A DNA stretch of 64,000 nucleotides from positions 1 through 64,000 of the forward strand of contig NZ_JACIAH010000016.1 in assembly GCF_014194695.1 (NCBI RefSeq). The letters run 5' to 3'. The notes beneath the pieces were generated by a model that was not told the origin of the DNA, did not search any database, and saw only the letters and a program-made list of their open reading frames with translations. Shown one piece after another: positions 17,960 to 27,377 of the stretch. Within the stretch, counting starts at the first letter, position 1, and each line of letters starts with the position of its first letter. A program made the position numbers and the translations under genes. The DNA is from Rhizobium sp. BK399. Lineage in GTDB: Bacteria > Pseudomonadota > Alphaproteobacteria > Rhizobiales > Rhizobiaceae.

Positions 17960-19369
17960 ATGGCGACCGCAAGCGAAATTCTTAAGCAAATCAAGGAAAA
18001 CGACGTCAAGTTCGTCGATCTGCGCTTCACCGATCCCAAGGGCAAGCTGCAGCACGTCACGATGGACGTCGTGTGTGTCGACGAAGACATGTTTGCCGAT
18101 GGCGTCATGTTCGACGGTTCCTCGATCGCTGGCTGGAAGGCCATTAACGAATCCGACATGGTGCTGATGCCCGACCCGGAAACGGTCCACATGGACCCGT
18201 TCTTCGCGCAGTCCACCATGGTCATCCTCTGCGATATCCTCGATCCCGTCTCCGGCGAGGCCTATAACCGCGATCCGCGCGGCACCGCCAAGAAGGCTGA
18301 AGCTTACCTGAAGGCATCCGGTATCGGCGACACGGTCTTCGTCGGCCCGGAAGCTGAATTCTTCGTCTTCGACGACGTTCGCTACAAGGCCGACCCTTAC
18401 AATACTGGCTTCAAGCTGGACTCCACGGAACTGCCGTCCAACGACGACACCGAATACGAGACCGGCAACCTCGGTCACCGTCCGCGCGTCAAGGGCGGCT
18501 ACTTCCCGGTTCCGCCGATCGACAGCTGCCAGGACATGCGTTCCGAAATGCTGACGGTTCTGTCGGAAATGGGCGTTGTCGTCGAGAAGCACCACCACGA
18601 AGTGGCTGCTGCTCAGCACGAGCTCGGCATCAAGTTCGACACGCTCGTTCGCAACGCCGACAAGATGCAGATCTACAAGTACGTCGTGCACCAAGTCGCC
18701 AACGCCTACGGCAAGACGGCAACCTTCATGCCGAAGCCGATCTTCGGCGACAACGGTTCGGGCATGCACGTACACCTTTCGATCTGGAAGGGCGGCAAGC
18801 CAGGCTTCGCCGGCGACGAGTATGCAGGTCTTTCCGAATCCTGCCTCTACTTCATCGGTGGCATCATCAAGCATGCCAAGGCGCTGAATGCCTTCACCAA
18901 CCCGTCGACGAACTCCTACAAGCGTCTCGTCCCGGGCTATGAAGCACCGGTTCTGCTCGCCTATTCGGCGCGCAACCGATCGGCTTCATGCCGCATTCCG
19001 TTCGGCAGCAACCCGAAGGCAAAGCGCGTCGAAGTCCGGTTCCCGGATCCGATGGCGAACCCGTACCTCGCCTTTGCAGCGATGCTGATGGCTGGCCTCG
19101 ATGGCATCAAGAACAAGATCCATCCTGGCAAGGCCATGGACAAGGATCTCTACGATCTGCCGCCGAAGGAACTGAAGAAGATCCCGACTGTCTGCGGCTC
19201 GCTGCGCGAAGCGCTGGAAAGCCTCGACAAGGACCGCAAGTTCCTGACCGCTGGCGGCGTCTTCGACGACGACCAGATCGACAGCTTCATCGAGCTGAAG
19301 ATGACGGAAGTCATGCGCTACGACATGACCCCGCACCCAGTCGAATACGACATGTACTATTCGGCTTGA
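17960..19369 (+). CDS. glnA: glutamine synthetase type I
   Basis: GSI, 469 residues, forms glutamine from glutamate, ammonia and ATP as a dodecamer. Visible motifs: FDGSSIAGWKAINESDM (N-terminal latch), GPEAEFFVFDD (metal ligands), NGSGMHVHLSIWK (ATP site), and the adenylylation loop DKDLYDLPPKE with Tyr398. It should therefore be subject to GlnE/PII control. The start has AAAGGAACT upstream. It is co-transcribed with glnB, and a GC-rich hairpin follows the stop. Confidence 0.98.
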   Translation: MATASEILKQIKENDVKFVDLRFTDPKGKLQHVTMDVVCVDEDMFADGVMFDGSSIAGWKAINESDMVLMPDPETVHMDPFFAQSTMVILCDILDPVSGEAYNRDPRGTAKKAEAYLKASGIGDTVFVGPEAEFFVFDDVRYKADPYNTGFKLDSTELPSNDDTEYETGNLGHRPRVKGGYFPVPPIDSCQDMRSEMLTVLSEMGVVVEKHHHEVAAAQHELGIKFDTLVRNADKMQIYKYVVHQVANAYGKTATFMPKPIFGDNGSGMHVHLSIWKGGKPGFAGDEYAGLSESCLYFIGGIIKHAKALNAFTNPSTNSYKRLVPGYEAPVLLAYSARNRSASCRIPFGSNPKAKRVEVRFPDPMANPYLAFAAMLMAGLDGIKNKIHPGKAMDKDLYDLPPKELKKIPTVCGSLREALESLDKDRKFLTAGGVFDDDQIDSFIELKMTEVMRYDMTPHPVEYDMYYSA

Positions 19370-19382
19370 TCTCAAAACCGAG

Positions 19383-19402
19383 GCCCCGGCTCCCGCCGGG
19401 GC
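19383..19402 (+). terminator. hairpin after glnA
   Basis: GCCCCGGC (19383-19390) pairs with GCCGGGGC (19395-19402) across a 4-base loop, 14 bases after the stop codon. Only two Ts follow, so termination may be partial. Confidence 0.55.
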
Positions 19403-19523
19403 TTCACCGACCGATGTCATGGTCGTCAAATGGCGTATGTGACACTCATGTGACGAGATCCCGCACAAATCTTGATTTGAGTGGGGCCAATCACCAAATC
19501 AGGTGATGAAAGGAAGTCGTACC

Positions 19524-19853
19524 ATGAAAGAAAGAGTAGCTAAGTTCAGTATCGGCGAAGTGGTTCGGCACAAGGTATTTCCGTTTCGCGGCGTCATCTT
19601 CGATGTCGATCCGGAATTCGCGAACACGGAAGAATGGTGGAACTCCATTCCCGCCGAAGTGCGCCCCAGCAAGGATCAACCCTTCTATCACCTGCTGGCA
19701 GAGAATGATGAAAACGAATACGTTGCCTACGTATCCGAGCAGAACCTGGTGAACGACGAGAGCGGCGTCCCGCTCCGCAACGAACAGGTCTATCAGATTT
19801 TCGATATGGCACCGACGGGGCAGTTCAAACCCAAGATGAGCTTCGCCCACTAA
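19524..19853 (+). CDS. hspQ: heat shock protein HspQ
   Basis: A 109-residue HspQ/YccV-like hemimethylated-DNA-binding fold protein. Family features: KFSIGEVVRHKVFPFRGVIFDVDPEF at the N-terminus, WWNSIPAEVRPSKDQPFYHLLAEND in the middle, and YVAYVSEQNLV. In enterobacteria HspQ modulates Lon substrate turnover; here that role is inferred. The start at 19524 is chosen because AAAGGAAG lies at the right distance, while the earlier GTG/ATG at 19503/19506 lacks one. It ends at a strong terminator. Confidence 0.9.
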   Translation: MKERVAKFSIGEVVRHKVFPFRGVIFDVDPEFANTEEWWNSIPAEVRPSKDQPFYHLLAENDENEYVAYVSEQNLVNDESGVPLRNEQVYQIFDMAPTGQFKPKMSFAH

Positions 19854-19871
19854 CGTTCACTGCCATAATTC

Positions 19872-19897
19872 AAAACCCCGCTCGCCGCGGGGTTTTT
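19872..19897 (+). terminator. Rho-independent terminator of hspQ
   Basis: AAAACCCCGC / GCGGGGTTTTT forms a tight stem with a short loop, followed by TCTTTG, starting 18 bases after the hspQ stop. Confidence 0.9.
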
Positions 19898-19916
19898 CTT
19901 TGTCTGGATTGGGCAA

Positions 19917-19943
19917 CAAAAAACCCGGCGCGAGGCCGGGTTC
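19917..19943 (-). terminator. Rho-independent terminator of the ialB-like gene
   Basis: On the minus strand AACCCGGC-CTCGC-GCCGGGTT is followed by a T-run (TTTTTTGTTG) about 25 bases after the stop at 19967. It sits back to back with the hspQ terminator. Confidence 0.87.
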
Positions 19944-19966
19944 TTCGACAATTCCGATGGGCCAGA

Positions 19967-20626
19967 TTACTGAGCCTTGGCAGCCTTCTGGGCTTCTTCG
20001 AGCTTCTTGCGCGCTTCGTCAGCCTTCTTCTGCATGCTGTCCTGCAGGCTCTTCTGGCTTTCGGCGAGCTTGGAGGCGGAAACCGCTTCGCCATCGAATG
20101 CGCCGGTGAAGCCTTCGAGCGAGATCTTGATCGGGTTCGGCGCACGACGGAAGTTGATCGAGGTCAGAACCAGATCGGTGCCCTTCTTCAGGCTGGCGAC
20201 CATGGCGTCGGTCAGCGGGATCTGGGCGACGCAACGGTCGGGCATGCACATCAGGTAGTCGATCTTCTGTGCCTTGCCGCCGTCGATCTGCATCGCTACA
20301 CCTGGCGGGATCAGACGTGCCGGGGGAACAGAAACCTGAAGGCTCTTGTTGTTGATCTTGCCGGAGACGCTGATGAGGCCGACGCCCGTAACGAGCTGGC
20401 CGCCGCCTGCGAGAACGACGTTCTGGACGACGCAGACATCATTGTCTTCCTGCTTGCTGCAGGTTTTGTACCAGCCGAGACGCGGAGCGCCGGCAGCCGT
20501 GGCAGGCGCATCGGCGGGTGCTGCTGCCTCCTGCGCGTAGGACGATACCGGAGCCGCTGCAGCACCAAGCATCACTGCCAGAACGGACAGGGCTGCCCGC
20601 GTTTTGTTTTCAGCCTTGAACATCAT
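19967..20626 (-). CDS. invasion-associated locus B (IalB) family exported protein
   Basis: A 219-residue protein with a signal peptide (cleavage probably after SSYA, residue 31). The body matches the IalB family: APRLGWYKTCSKQEDNDVCVVQNV, a beta-rich core with conserved cysteines (CMPDRCVAQIPL), and LKKGTDLVLTSINF. The C-terminus is a long charged helix (QKSLQDSMQKKADEARKKLEEAQKAAKAQ), probably coiled-coil. IalB was named for erythrocyte invasion in Bartonella; rhizobial homologues are common and of unknown function. It is periplasmic or outer-membrane associated. Confidence 0.88.
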   Translation of the reverse strand: MMFKAENKTRAALSVLAVMLGAAAAPVSSYAQEAAAPADAPATAAGAPRLGWYKTCSKQEDNDVCVVQNVVLAGGGQLVTGVGLISVSGKINNKSLQVSVPPARLIPPGVAMQIDGGKAQKIDYLMCMPDRCVAQIPLTDAMVASLKKGTDLVLTSINFRRAPNPIKISLEGFTGAFDGEAVSASKLAESQKSLQDSMQKKADEARKKLEEAQKAAKAQ

Positions 20627-20892
20627 AACGAATTCCGTCTCCTGAAATCCCTTAGGGACGACAACGTGCCATCCTCACCAACAGGGTTGTTCGCACTCCA
20701 CCTCTTAAAACAATGAGGCAAATGCATGACCCCCGACTTCGGGTTCCCCTGTTACATCGCGTCGGGCTAGATATCCAGTATTTCTTTGGCCTTTTCGGAG
20801 TGATCCGAAAGAATTCGGCGCGGATGGTGAATTGCCGCGGCCGCGTGATAGTCTTGCGCCGAATCGTGCCGTTCCCGGAAAGGACCTCAACG

Positions 20893-22698
20893 ATGCTCCG
20901 GATCGTTCTCCCCGTCATTTTCACCTTGGTTGGCAGCGCAGCTCTCGCAGAGCCCGTGCATGGCATCGCGATGCATGGCGAGCCGGCCCTACCCGCCGAT
21001 TTCAAGAATCTTCCTTACGTTAATCCCGATGTGAAGAAGGGCGGCAAGATCAGTTATGGCGTCGTCGGCACCTTCGATAGCCTCAATCCGTTCATCCTGA
21101 AAAGCATGCGCACGACGGCGCGCGGCATGTGGGATCCGGAATACGGAAACCTTGTCTTCGAAACGCTGATGCTGCGCTCGCGCGATGAGCCATTCACGCT
21201 CTACGGGCTGCTGGCGGAATCCGTTGAATGGGATGAAGACCGGACCTTCATCCAGTTCAATCTCAACCCGGCCGCCAAATGGTCTGACGGTCAGCCGGTG
21301 ACACCCGATGATGTGATTTTCACGCTCAATCTGCTCAAGGACAAGGGCCGCGTCCCCTTCAGCACGCGGTTGAATGCCGTCGAGAAGATGGAGAAGGTCG
21401 GCGATCACAGTGTTCGCTTCACCTTTAATGACAAGGCCGATCGCGAATTCCCGCTGATCCTGGCCGGGTCAACGCCGATCCTGCCGAAGCATGCCATCGA
21501 TCCAGAGACATTTGATCGTTCGTCGCTCACGCCGCCCGTCGGGTCCGGCCCCTACAGGATCAAGGCGCTGAAGCCCGGCGAAAGCATCACCTTCGAGCGC
21601 GATCCCAATTATTGGGGCAAGGATATTCCGGCCAAGGTCGGCCTCGACAATTACGATCAGATTTCGGTCCAGTATTTCCTGCAGGACACGACGCTCTTTG
21701 AGTCCTTCAAGAAGGGTGACGTCGACATCTATCCCGACGGCAGTCCCGGCCATTGGGCAAGCGCGTATAACTTCCCCGCGGTCACCTCGGGCAACGTCGC
21801 CAAGGACACGTTCGAACCGAAGCTGCCGAGCGGCATGTTCGGCTTCGTCTTCAATACGCGGCGGCCGGTGTTTGCCAACGCGAAGCTTCGCGAGGGGCTG
21901 TCGCTGGTCTTCGATTTCGAATGGGCGAACAAGAACCTCTTCTCGAACGCCTATATCCGCACCCAGAGCTTCTGGCAGAACTCCGAGCTGTCGAGCTTCG
22001 GCGTGCCGGCTGATGAACGCGAACTGAAGCTTCTCGGCCCGATCAAGGATCGAATCGATCCAGCGATTCTTGACGGTACGTATAAGCTTCCGGTTACCGA
22101 TGGTTCGGGGCGCGATCGCAATGTTCTGAAGCAGGCCGCCGCGCTCCTCAAGGAGGCGGGTTACACGATCAAGAATGGCAAGATGAGCGACGCCAACGGA
22201 CGTCCGCTCACCTTCGAAATCATGACGCAGAACACCGACCAGGAGAAGCTCGCGGTCTCCTATCAGCGTTCGCTGCAACTGCTCGGCATTGGAGCGACAA
22301 TCCGCACGGTGGACGATTCGCAGTATCAGAGCCGCACCAGCAGTTTTGACTACGATGTGATCGTGAAGTCGTACACCTCATCCCTGTCTCCCGGCATCGA
22401 ACAGCTCGGACGTTGGTCTTCCGCTGCCAAGGAACGGGATGGCACTGACAACTTTGCTGGCGTTGCCGACCCTGACGTTGATACGCTGATCCAGCATATC
22501 CTCACCGCCCGTTCGGCGGAGGACTTTACGGCTGCAGTGCGCTCGCACGATCGAATGCTGTTGTCGGGGCACTATGTCCTGCCGCTCTATCATGTTGATA
22601 AGCAATGGGTTGCGCGTAGCAAACGGATCGGCCACCCCGATACCGTGCCGCTCTATGGCTATCAGTTGCCGGCGTGGTGGGATCAGAGCGTGCAATAG
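20893..22698 (+). CDS. YejA-like peptide/oligosaccharide ABC substrate-binding protein
   Basis: A 601-residue family 5 extracellular solute-binding protein. The ATG at 20893 follows GGAAAGGA and begins a clear signal peptide (MLRIVLPVIFTLVGSAALA), so the longer upstream frame is rejected. Features: HGIAMHGEPALPADFKNLPYVNPDVKKGG, GTFDSLNPFILK, WSDGQPVTPDDVIFTLNLL and PPVGSGPYRIKALKPGES, as in YejA (microcin C-type) proteins. No permease or ATPase gene is adjacent, so its membrane partners must be encoded elsewhere or it is an orphan receptor. Confidence 0.9.
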   Translation: MLRIVLPVIFTLVGSAALAEPVHGIAMHGEPALPADFKNLPYVNPDVKKGGKISYGVVGTFDSLNPFILKSMRTTARGMWDPEYGNLVFETLMLRSRDEPFTLYGLLAESVEWDEDRTFIQFNLNPAAKWSDGQPVTPDDVIFTLNLLKDKGRVPFSTRLNAVEKMEKVGDHSVRFTFNDKADREFPLILAGSTPILPKHAIDPETFDRSSLTPPVGSGPYRIKALKPGESITFERDPNYWGKDIPAKVGLDNYDQISVQYFLQDTTLFESFKKGDVDIYPDGSPGHWASAYNFPAVTSGNVAKDTFEPKLPSGMFGFVFNTRRPVFANAKLREGLSLVFDFEWANKNLFSNAYIRTQSFWQNSELSSFGVPADERELKLLGPIKDRIDPAILDGTYKLPVTDGSGRDRNVLKQAAALLKEAGYTIKNGKMSDANGRPLTFEIMTQNTDQEKLAVSYQRSLQLLGIGATIRTVDDSQYQSRTSSFDYDVIVKSYTSSLSPGIEQLGRWSSAAKERDGTDNFAGVADPDVDTLIQHILTARSAEDFTAAVRSHDRMLLSGHYVLPLYHVDKQWVARSKRIGHPDTVPLYGYQLPAWWDQSVQ

Positions 22699-22788
22699 GC
22701 GGTTCCCTTTTCCTGCCTGGTTGAAGTCGCCCGCCACAGGGCCTAGATGGCGGGAAGGTTCGATTTCAGGAAGAAAAAGGAAAAGCCC

Positions 22789-23460
22789 ATGGAACGCATT
22801 ACCATCGACGTTGTCTCCGACGTCGTCTGCCCGTGGTGCTATCTTGGCAAGGCGCGGCTGGAGCTTGCGATTGCCGAGGTTCAGGACGAGATCGGCGTGG
22901 ACATCAATTGGCGCCCCTACCGCCTCAACCCCGACTATCCCAAGGAAGGCGTCGACCAGAAGAAGGCATTGGAGCAGAAGCTTGGTGGCGCCGAGCGTGT
23001 CGCTGAGGGGCACAAGATGCTTAGCGAACTTGGTCGCGACGTCGGCATCAACTTCGATTTCGAGGCGATCAAGATCGGCCCGAATACGCTGGATGCGCAT
23101 CGCCTGATCCATTGGGCAATGGTTGAGGACCGCGACAAGGCGGACAAGGTCGTCAACGGCCTGTTCAAGGCGAACTTCGAGGAAGGCCGCAATGTCGGCG
23201 ATCATGCCGTGCTGCTCGACGTTGCCGAGAAGGCGGGCCTCGACCGCACGGTCACTGCGTCGCTGCTCGCCTCCGATGCCGATACGGTCCTGGTGGTCGA
23301 AGAGATCGAGGCGGCGCAGAAGATGGGCGTGAATGGTGTGCCGTTCTTTATCTTCGACCAGCAATATGCCGTCAGCGGGGCTCAGACGCCGGACGTTCTG
23401 GCAGGCGCGCTCCGCGACATCGCCAAGGCGAAGGCGGAAGCGCGCGCCGGCATGAACTGA
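22789..23460 (+). CDS. DsbA family (FrnE-like) thioredoxin-fold oxidoreductase
   Basis: A 223-residue cytosolic DsbA-fold protein. The active-site motif CPWC is at residues 14-17 (DVVCPWCYLGK), with a cis-proline loop NGVPFFIF near the C-terminus. There is no signal peptide, and the overall pattern (INWRPYRLNPDYPKEGVD, DAHRLIHWA) matches FrnE-type 2-hydroxychromene isomerase/disulfide isomerase relatives. The ATG at 22789 follows AGGAAAAGCCC. It converges on mfd, with only 4 bases between the stops. Confidence 0.9.
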   Translation: MERITIDVVSDVVCPWCYLGKARLELAIAEVQDEIGVDINWRPYRLNPDYPKEGVDQKKALEQKLGGAERVAEGHKMLSELGRDVGINFDFEAIKIGPNTLDAHRLIHWAMVEDRDKADKVVNGLFKANFEEGRNVGDHAVLLDVAEKAGLDRTVTASLLASDADTVLVVEEIEAAQKMGVNGVPFFIFDQQYAVSGAQTPDVLAGALRDIAKAKAEARAGMN

Positions 23461-23464
23461 GCCC

Positions 23465-26400
23465 TTACCCCTTCGCCATTTCCGCAAGCTGCGTCATGAT
23501 AACGGCTGCGCCCTGCAGCCGCTTTTCCGGCGTCGGCAGATCGCGTGTGAGGAAGACGCTCTGGTCCGGCCGAATCTTTGCCATCGTTCCCTGCTTGGCG
23601 ATGTAGCCAACCAGGTTCGCTGGATTCGGAAACTCCTTATTGCGGAACTGGATGACCACCCCCTTGGGACCTGCATCCAGCTTCTCCACGTTGGCGACCC
23701 GGCAGAGCGATTTCACATACACGATCTTTAGAAGGTGCTGGACCTCGATCGGCATGGGGCCGAAGCGATCGATCATTTCTGCGCCGAAGGCATCGATTTC
23801 CTTCAGTTCCGTGATCTCGCCGAGGCGGCGATAGAGTGCCATGCGCAGATGCAGGTCCGGCACGTAACCGTCGGGGATCATGACTGAGGTGCCGACCGAG
23901 ATCTGCGGCGACCAGCCGGTGTCCTGGATCTCATCGACGCCCTTTACTTCCGCGACGGCCTCTTCGAGCATCTGCTGGTAGAGTTCGAAACCGACTTCCT
24001 TGATATGGCCGGACTGCTCTTCGCCGAGCAGGTTTCCTGCGCCGCGAATGTCGAGATCGTGGCTGGCAAGCTGGAAGCCGGCGCCGAGCGTGTCGAGCGA
24101 CTGCAGCACCTTGAGGCGCCGTTCCGCCGTCGCCGTCAGCACCTTGTTGACCGGCAGCGTGAAGAGCGCAAAAGCGCGCACCTTCGAACGTCCGACGCGA
24201 CCACGCAGCTGGTAGAGCTGCGCCAGGCCGAACATGTCGGCGCGGTGCACGATCAGCGTATTGGCCGTTGGCACGTCGAGACCCGATTCCACGATCGTCG
24301 TCGACAACAACACGTCATAGCGGCCCTCGTAGAAGGCGTTCATGATGTCCTCAAGCTCGCCCGCCGGCATCTGGCCGTGCGCAACGGCGACCTTCAATTC
24401 CGGCACATCCGAGCGCAGGAAGGCATGTACGTCCTCCAAATCTGCGAGACGCGGGCAGACATAGAAGCTCTGGCCGCCACGATAATGTTCGCGCATCAAC
24501 GTTTCGCGGATGACAAGCGAATCGAAGGGCGAAATGAAGGTGCGAACCGCCATGCGGTCGACCGGCGGCGTCGTGATCAGCGACAGCTCGCGTACCCCGG
24601 TCATCGCGAGCTGCAGCGTGCGCGGGATCGGTGTCGCCGAGAGCGTCAGCACATGGACATCGCTTTTCAGTTCCTTCAAGCGTTCCTTGTGCTTGACGCC
24701 GAAATGCTGCTCTTCGTCGATGATCAGGAGGCCCAGATTGGCAAACTTGATCCCGGCGCCAAGAAGCGCATGGGTGCCGACGACGATATCCGTCTTGCCC
24801 TCTGCTACTTCCTTCTTCGTCAACGCCAGCTCCTTCGAGCCGACGAGGCGCGAGGCTTGCTGGATGCGAACCGGCAGGCCGCGGAACCGCTCGGCGAAGG
24901 TCTTGAAGTGTTGGCGCGCTAGCAATGTGGTCGGCACGACGACGGCAACCTGTATGCCGTTCATCGCCGCAACGAACGCAGCGCGAAGCGCCACCTCAGT
25001 CTTGCCGAAGCCGACGTCGCCGCAAACGAGGCGGTCCATCGGTCGGCCGGCTCCAAGGTCGGAGCGCACAGCCTCGATGGCATTATCCTGATCCTCCGTC
25101 TCGTCGTAAGGGAAGCGAGCGGCAAACTCGTCGTAAAGCCCTTCCGGCGTCGTTAGCACGGGCGCATGGCGGGTCAGGCGCTCGGCAGCAATGCGGATGA
25201 GTGCATCCGCCATATCAAGCAGCCGCTTCTTGAGTTTGGCCTTGCGCATCTGCCATGCGCCGCCGCCGAGCTTGTCGAGCTGGGCTTCCGTCCCCTCGCC
25301 CCCATAGCGCGACAGGAGATCGATGTTCTCGACCGGCAGGAACAGCTTCGCCTCGTCTGCATATTGTAGCTCGAGGCAGGCGTGCGGTGCACCGGCCGCT
25401 TCGATGGTTCGCAGGCCGACAAATCGGCCGATACCATGCTGCGCGTGGACGACGACCGAGCCCTCGTCAAGACCGGCAACCTCGGAGATGAAATCGGCGG
25501 CACGCTTGCGTCGCTTCGAGCGTCGCACCATGCGGTCGCCGAGAATGTCCTGTTCGCCGATGACGACCAGATTGCCGACTTCAAATCCGGATTCGAGACT
25601 GAGCACGCCAGCCGCCGCCTCACCCTTGGCAAGGCCGTCGATCTCCTTCAGCGCGCCGACCGGCTTCACGCGCTCGAGCCCGTGTTCGTTCAGAACCTGC
25701 AGCAGACGTTCGAGCGATCCTTCCGTCCAGGCGGTGATCAGCACCTTCGCACCGGAGGAGCGCTTGTCGGCAATGTGCTTCACAACCGCGTCGAACACAT
25801 TGATGCGCTCAGCATTCCCCCCACCCTCGGCGTTCGAGCGCGCCCAGCGCTCGCCTTGGCGAGCGTCGAGATTGATCACGCGACGCGCCTCTCCCTCATG
25901 CTCGTTAAAGGGTGAAATGCGCATCGCGTTGAACGCGTCGAGCGTGTTGGCGAAAGTCTTTCCGTCCAAATAGAGCTGGCCGGGCGTCACCGGCTTATAG
26001 GGCGTTCCTTGCGCCATCTGCCCCTTGGCGGGCTGTCCGGAATTCAGGCGCGCGTCATAGTAGTCGAAGACGAGCTTGGAGCGTTCCTCAGCGGCTTGGC
26101 GCACAGTATGATCGGTGACCATCCGGAAGCCTCTGAGATAGTCGAACACCGTCTCCAGCTTCTCGTAGAAAAGCGGCAGCCAATGCTCCATGCCGGGGTA
26201 GCGTCTCCCCTCCGATATGGCGAGATACAGCGCATCGTCGCGCGTCGCCGCGCCGAACGAAGAAAGGTAGTTTTTCCGGAAACGGCTGATCGTATCGGGC
26301 GTCAGCGTGACTTCGCTCATCGGGTTGAGGTCGAGCGAGCGGATCTGCCCAGTTGTGCGCTGGCTTGCCGGATCGAAGCTGCGGATGCTTTCGAGCGTAT

Positions 26401-26971
26401 CGCCGAAGAAATCGAGGCGAACGGGCTCTTCGGAGCCGGGCACGAAAACATCAAGAATACCGCCGCGCACCGCATATTCGCCGACCTCGCGAACCGTTGC
26501 GACGCGGTCGAAGCCGTTGCGTTCGAGGCGCCCGGCAATATCGTCCATCCGCACGGTGTTTCCGGGACGGGCCGAGAAGGCAAGGCTTTCGATAATCTCT
26601 TGAGGAGCAACTTTCTGCAGCATCGCATTGACGGTCACCAGCACGATCGCCGCATGCGGTTTCCTGTGATGGGCGATCAAACCGCCCAGCGCCGCGAGAC
26701 GGCGTGCAGATGTGTCGGCGCTCGGTGAAACGCGGTCATAGGGAAGACAGTCCCAGGCCGGCAGAGTTAGCACCGGGATCTCGGGGGCAACGAAGCCGAG
26801 CATCTGCTCAAGGTCTATCATCCGCTGGCCGTCGGAGAGGACGTAGGCGACCGGTTCGCCGGCGCGTGCCAGATCGGCCAGCAACAGAGCTTCCATACCT
26901 GTCGGCACATTGCCGATTGTCAGCGGCTCGGCGATCGCTGACAGCTTCCTTGCGTCAAAACCTGAGGTCAT
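23465..26971 (-). CDS. mfd: transcription-repair coupling factor
   Basis: Mfd, 1168 residues. It displaces RNA polymerase stalled at lesions and recruits UvrAB. Order: a UvrB-like N-terminal region (about 1-350), a RID/CarD-like RNA polymerase-interacting domain (GSVVVHAQHGIGRFVGL, about 500-570), a RecG-like translocase with Walker A GDVGFGKTE (about 645) and DEEQ box (about 752), SATPIPRTL, then the TRG and C-terminal D7 domains. The length is normal. Its ATG overlaps the sdhE stop by one base (TAATG), an arrangement typical of this clade. Confidence 0.97.
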   Translation of the reverse strand: MTSGFDARKLSAIAEPLTIGNVPTGMEALLLADLARAGEPVAYVLSDGQRMIDLEQMLGFVAPEIPVLTLPAWDCLPYDRVSPSADTSARRLAALGGLIAHHRKPHAAIVLVTVNAMLQKVAPQEIIESLAFSARPGNTVRMDDIAGRLERNGFDRVATVREVGEYAVRGGILDVFVPGSEEPVRLDFFGDTLESIRSFDPASQRTTGQIRSLDLNPMSEVTLTPDTISRFRKNYLSSFGAATRDDALYLAISEGRRYPGMEHWLPLFYEKLETVFDYLRGFRMVTDHTVRQAAEERSKLVFDYYDARLNSGQPAKGQMAQGTPYKPVTPGQLYLDGKTFANTLDAFNAMRISPFNEHEGEARRVINLDARQGERWARSNAEGGGNAERINVFDAVVKHIADKRSSGAKVLITAWTEGSLERLLQVLNEHGLERVKPVGALKEIDGLAKGEAAAGVLSLESGFEVGNLVVIGEQDILGDRMVRRSKRRKRAADFISEVAGLDEGSVVVHAQHGIGRFVGLRTIEAAGAPHACLELQYADEAKLFLPVENIDLLSRYGGEGTEAQLDKLGGGAWQMRKAKLKKRLLDMADALIRIAAERLTRHAPVLTTPEGLYDEFAARFPYDETEDQDNAIEAVRSDLGAGRPMDRLVCGDVGFGKTEVALRAAFVAAMNGIQVAVVVPTTLLARQHFKTFAERFRGLPVRIQQASRLVGSKELALTKKEVAEGKTDIVVGTHALLGAGIKFANLGLLIIDEEQHFGVKHKERLKELKSDVHVLTLSATPIPRTLQLAMTGVRELSLITTPPVDRMAVRTFISPFDSLVIRETLMREHYRGGQSFYVCPRLADLEDVHAFLRSDVPELKVAVAHGQMPAGELEDIMNAFYEGRYDVLLSTTIVESGLDVPTANTLIVHRADMFGLAQLYQLRGRVGRSKVRAFALFTLPVNKVLTATAERRLKVLQSLDTLGAGFQLASHDLDIRGAGNLLGEEQSGHIKEVGFELYQQMLEEAVAEVKGVDEIQDTGWSPQISVGTSVMIPDGYVPDLHLRMALYRRLGEITELKEIDAFGAEMIDRFGPMPIEVQHLLKIVYVKSLCRVANVEKLDAGPKGVVIQFRNKEFPNPANLVGYIAKQGTMAKIRPDQSVFLTRDLPTPEKRLQGAAVIMTQLAEMAKG

Positions 26972-27285
26972 TAGGCATTCCTGGCGAGGGCGACGGCTGG
27001 ATATTCGAAATCGGGCTTGTAGGCGGCAAGGCGTGCAAACATCGGCGTCTGGAAACGCTCAGGCACTGGCCAGGTTCCCATAATCCAGCGCACGAGATCG
27101 TTGTCCTCTTCGGCCATGATGGTTTCGAACTCGTCGAGCTCGGCTTCCGACAGGGTGGCGATCTCCTTCTCGGCGAACTGCCCGAACACCAGATCCATCT
27201 CGCGGATGCCGCGATGCCAGCAGCGAAAGAGGATTCGGCGGCGACGCGGATCAAGATCGGCGCTCGAGAGTGACACACCCGTCAT
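26971..27285 (-). CDS. sdhE: succinate dehydrogenase assembly factor 2 (FAD flavinylation)
   Basis: SdhE (DUF339), 104 residues from the ATG at 27285, which has AGGAAGG in front. It helps attach FAD covalently to SdhA. The signature RGxxE is seen in CWHRGIREMDLVFGQFAE, followed by FETIMAEEDNDLVRWIMG. A longer upstream frame is not needed. It overlaps mfd by one base and diverges from recG (93 bases), the usual rhizobial layout. Confidence 0.94.
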   Translation of the reverse strand: MTGVSLSSADLDPRRRRILFRCWHRGIREMDLVFGQFAEKEIATLSEAELDEFETIMAEEDNDLVRWIMGTWPVPERFQTPMFARLAAYKPDFEYPAVALARNA

Positions 27286-27377
27286 GGCTTTACCTTCCTG
27301 TTGATGCGCCTCTATAGACCCTCGAAAGCGGCTTGTCAGCCTTGCCAAGGCCGCATTGTTCATCGCATTTTGCCGCC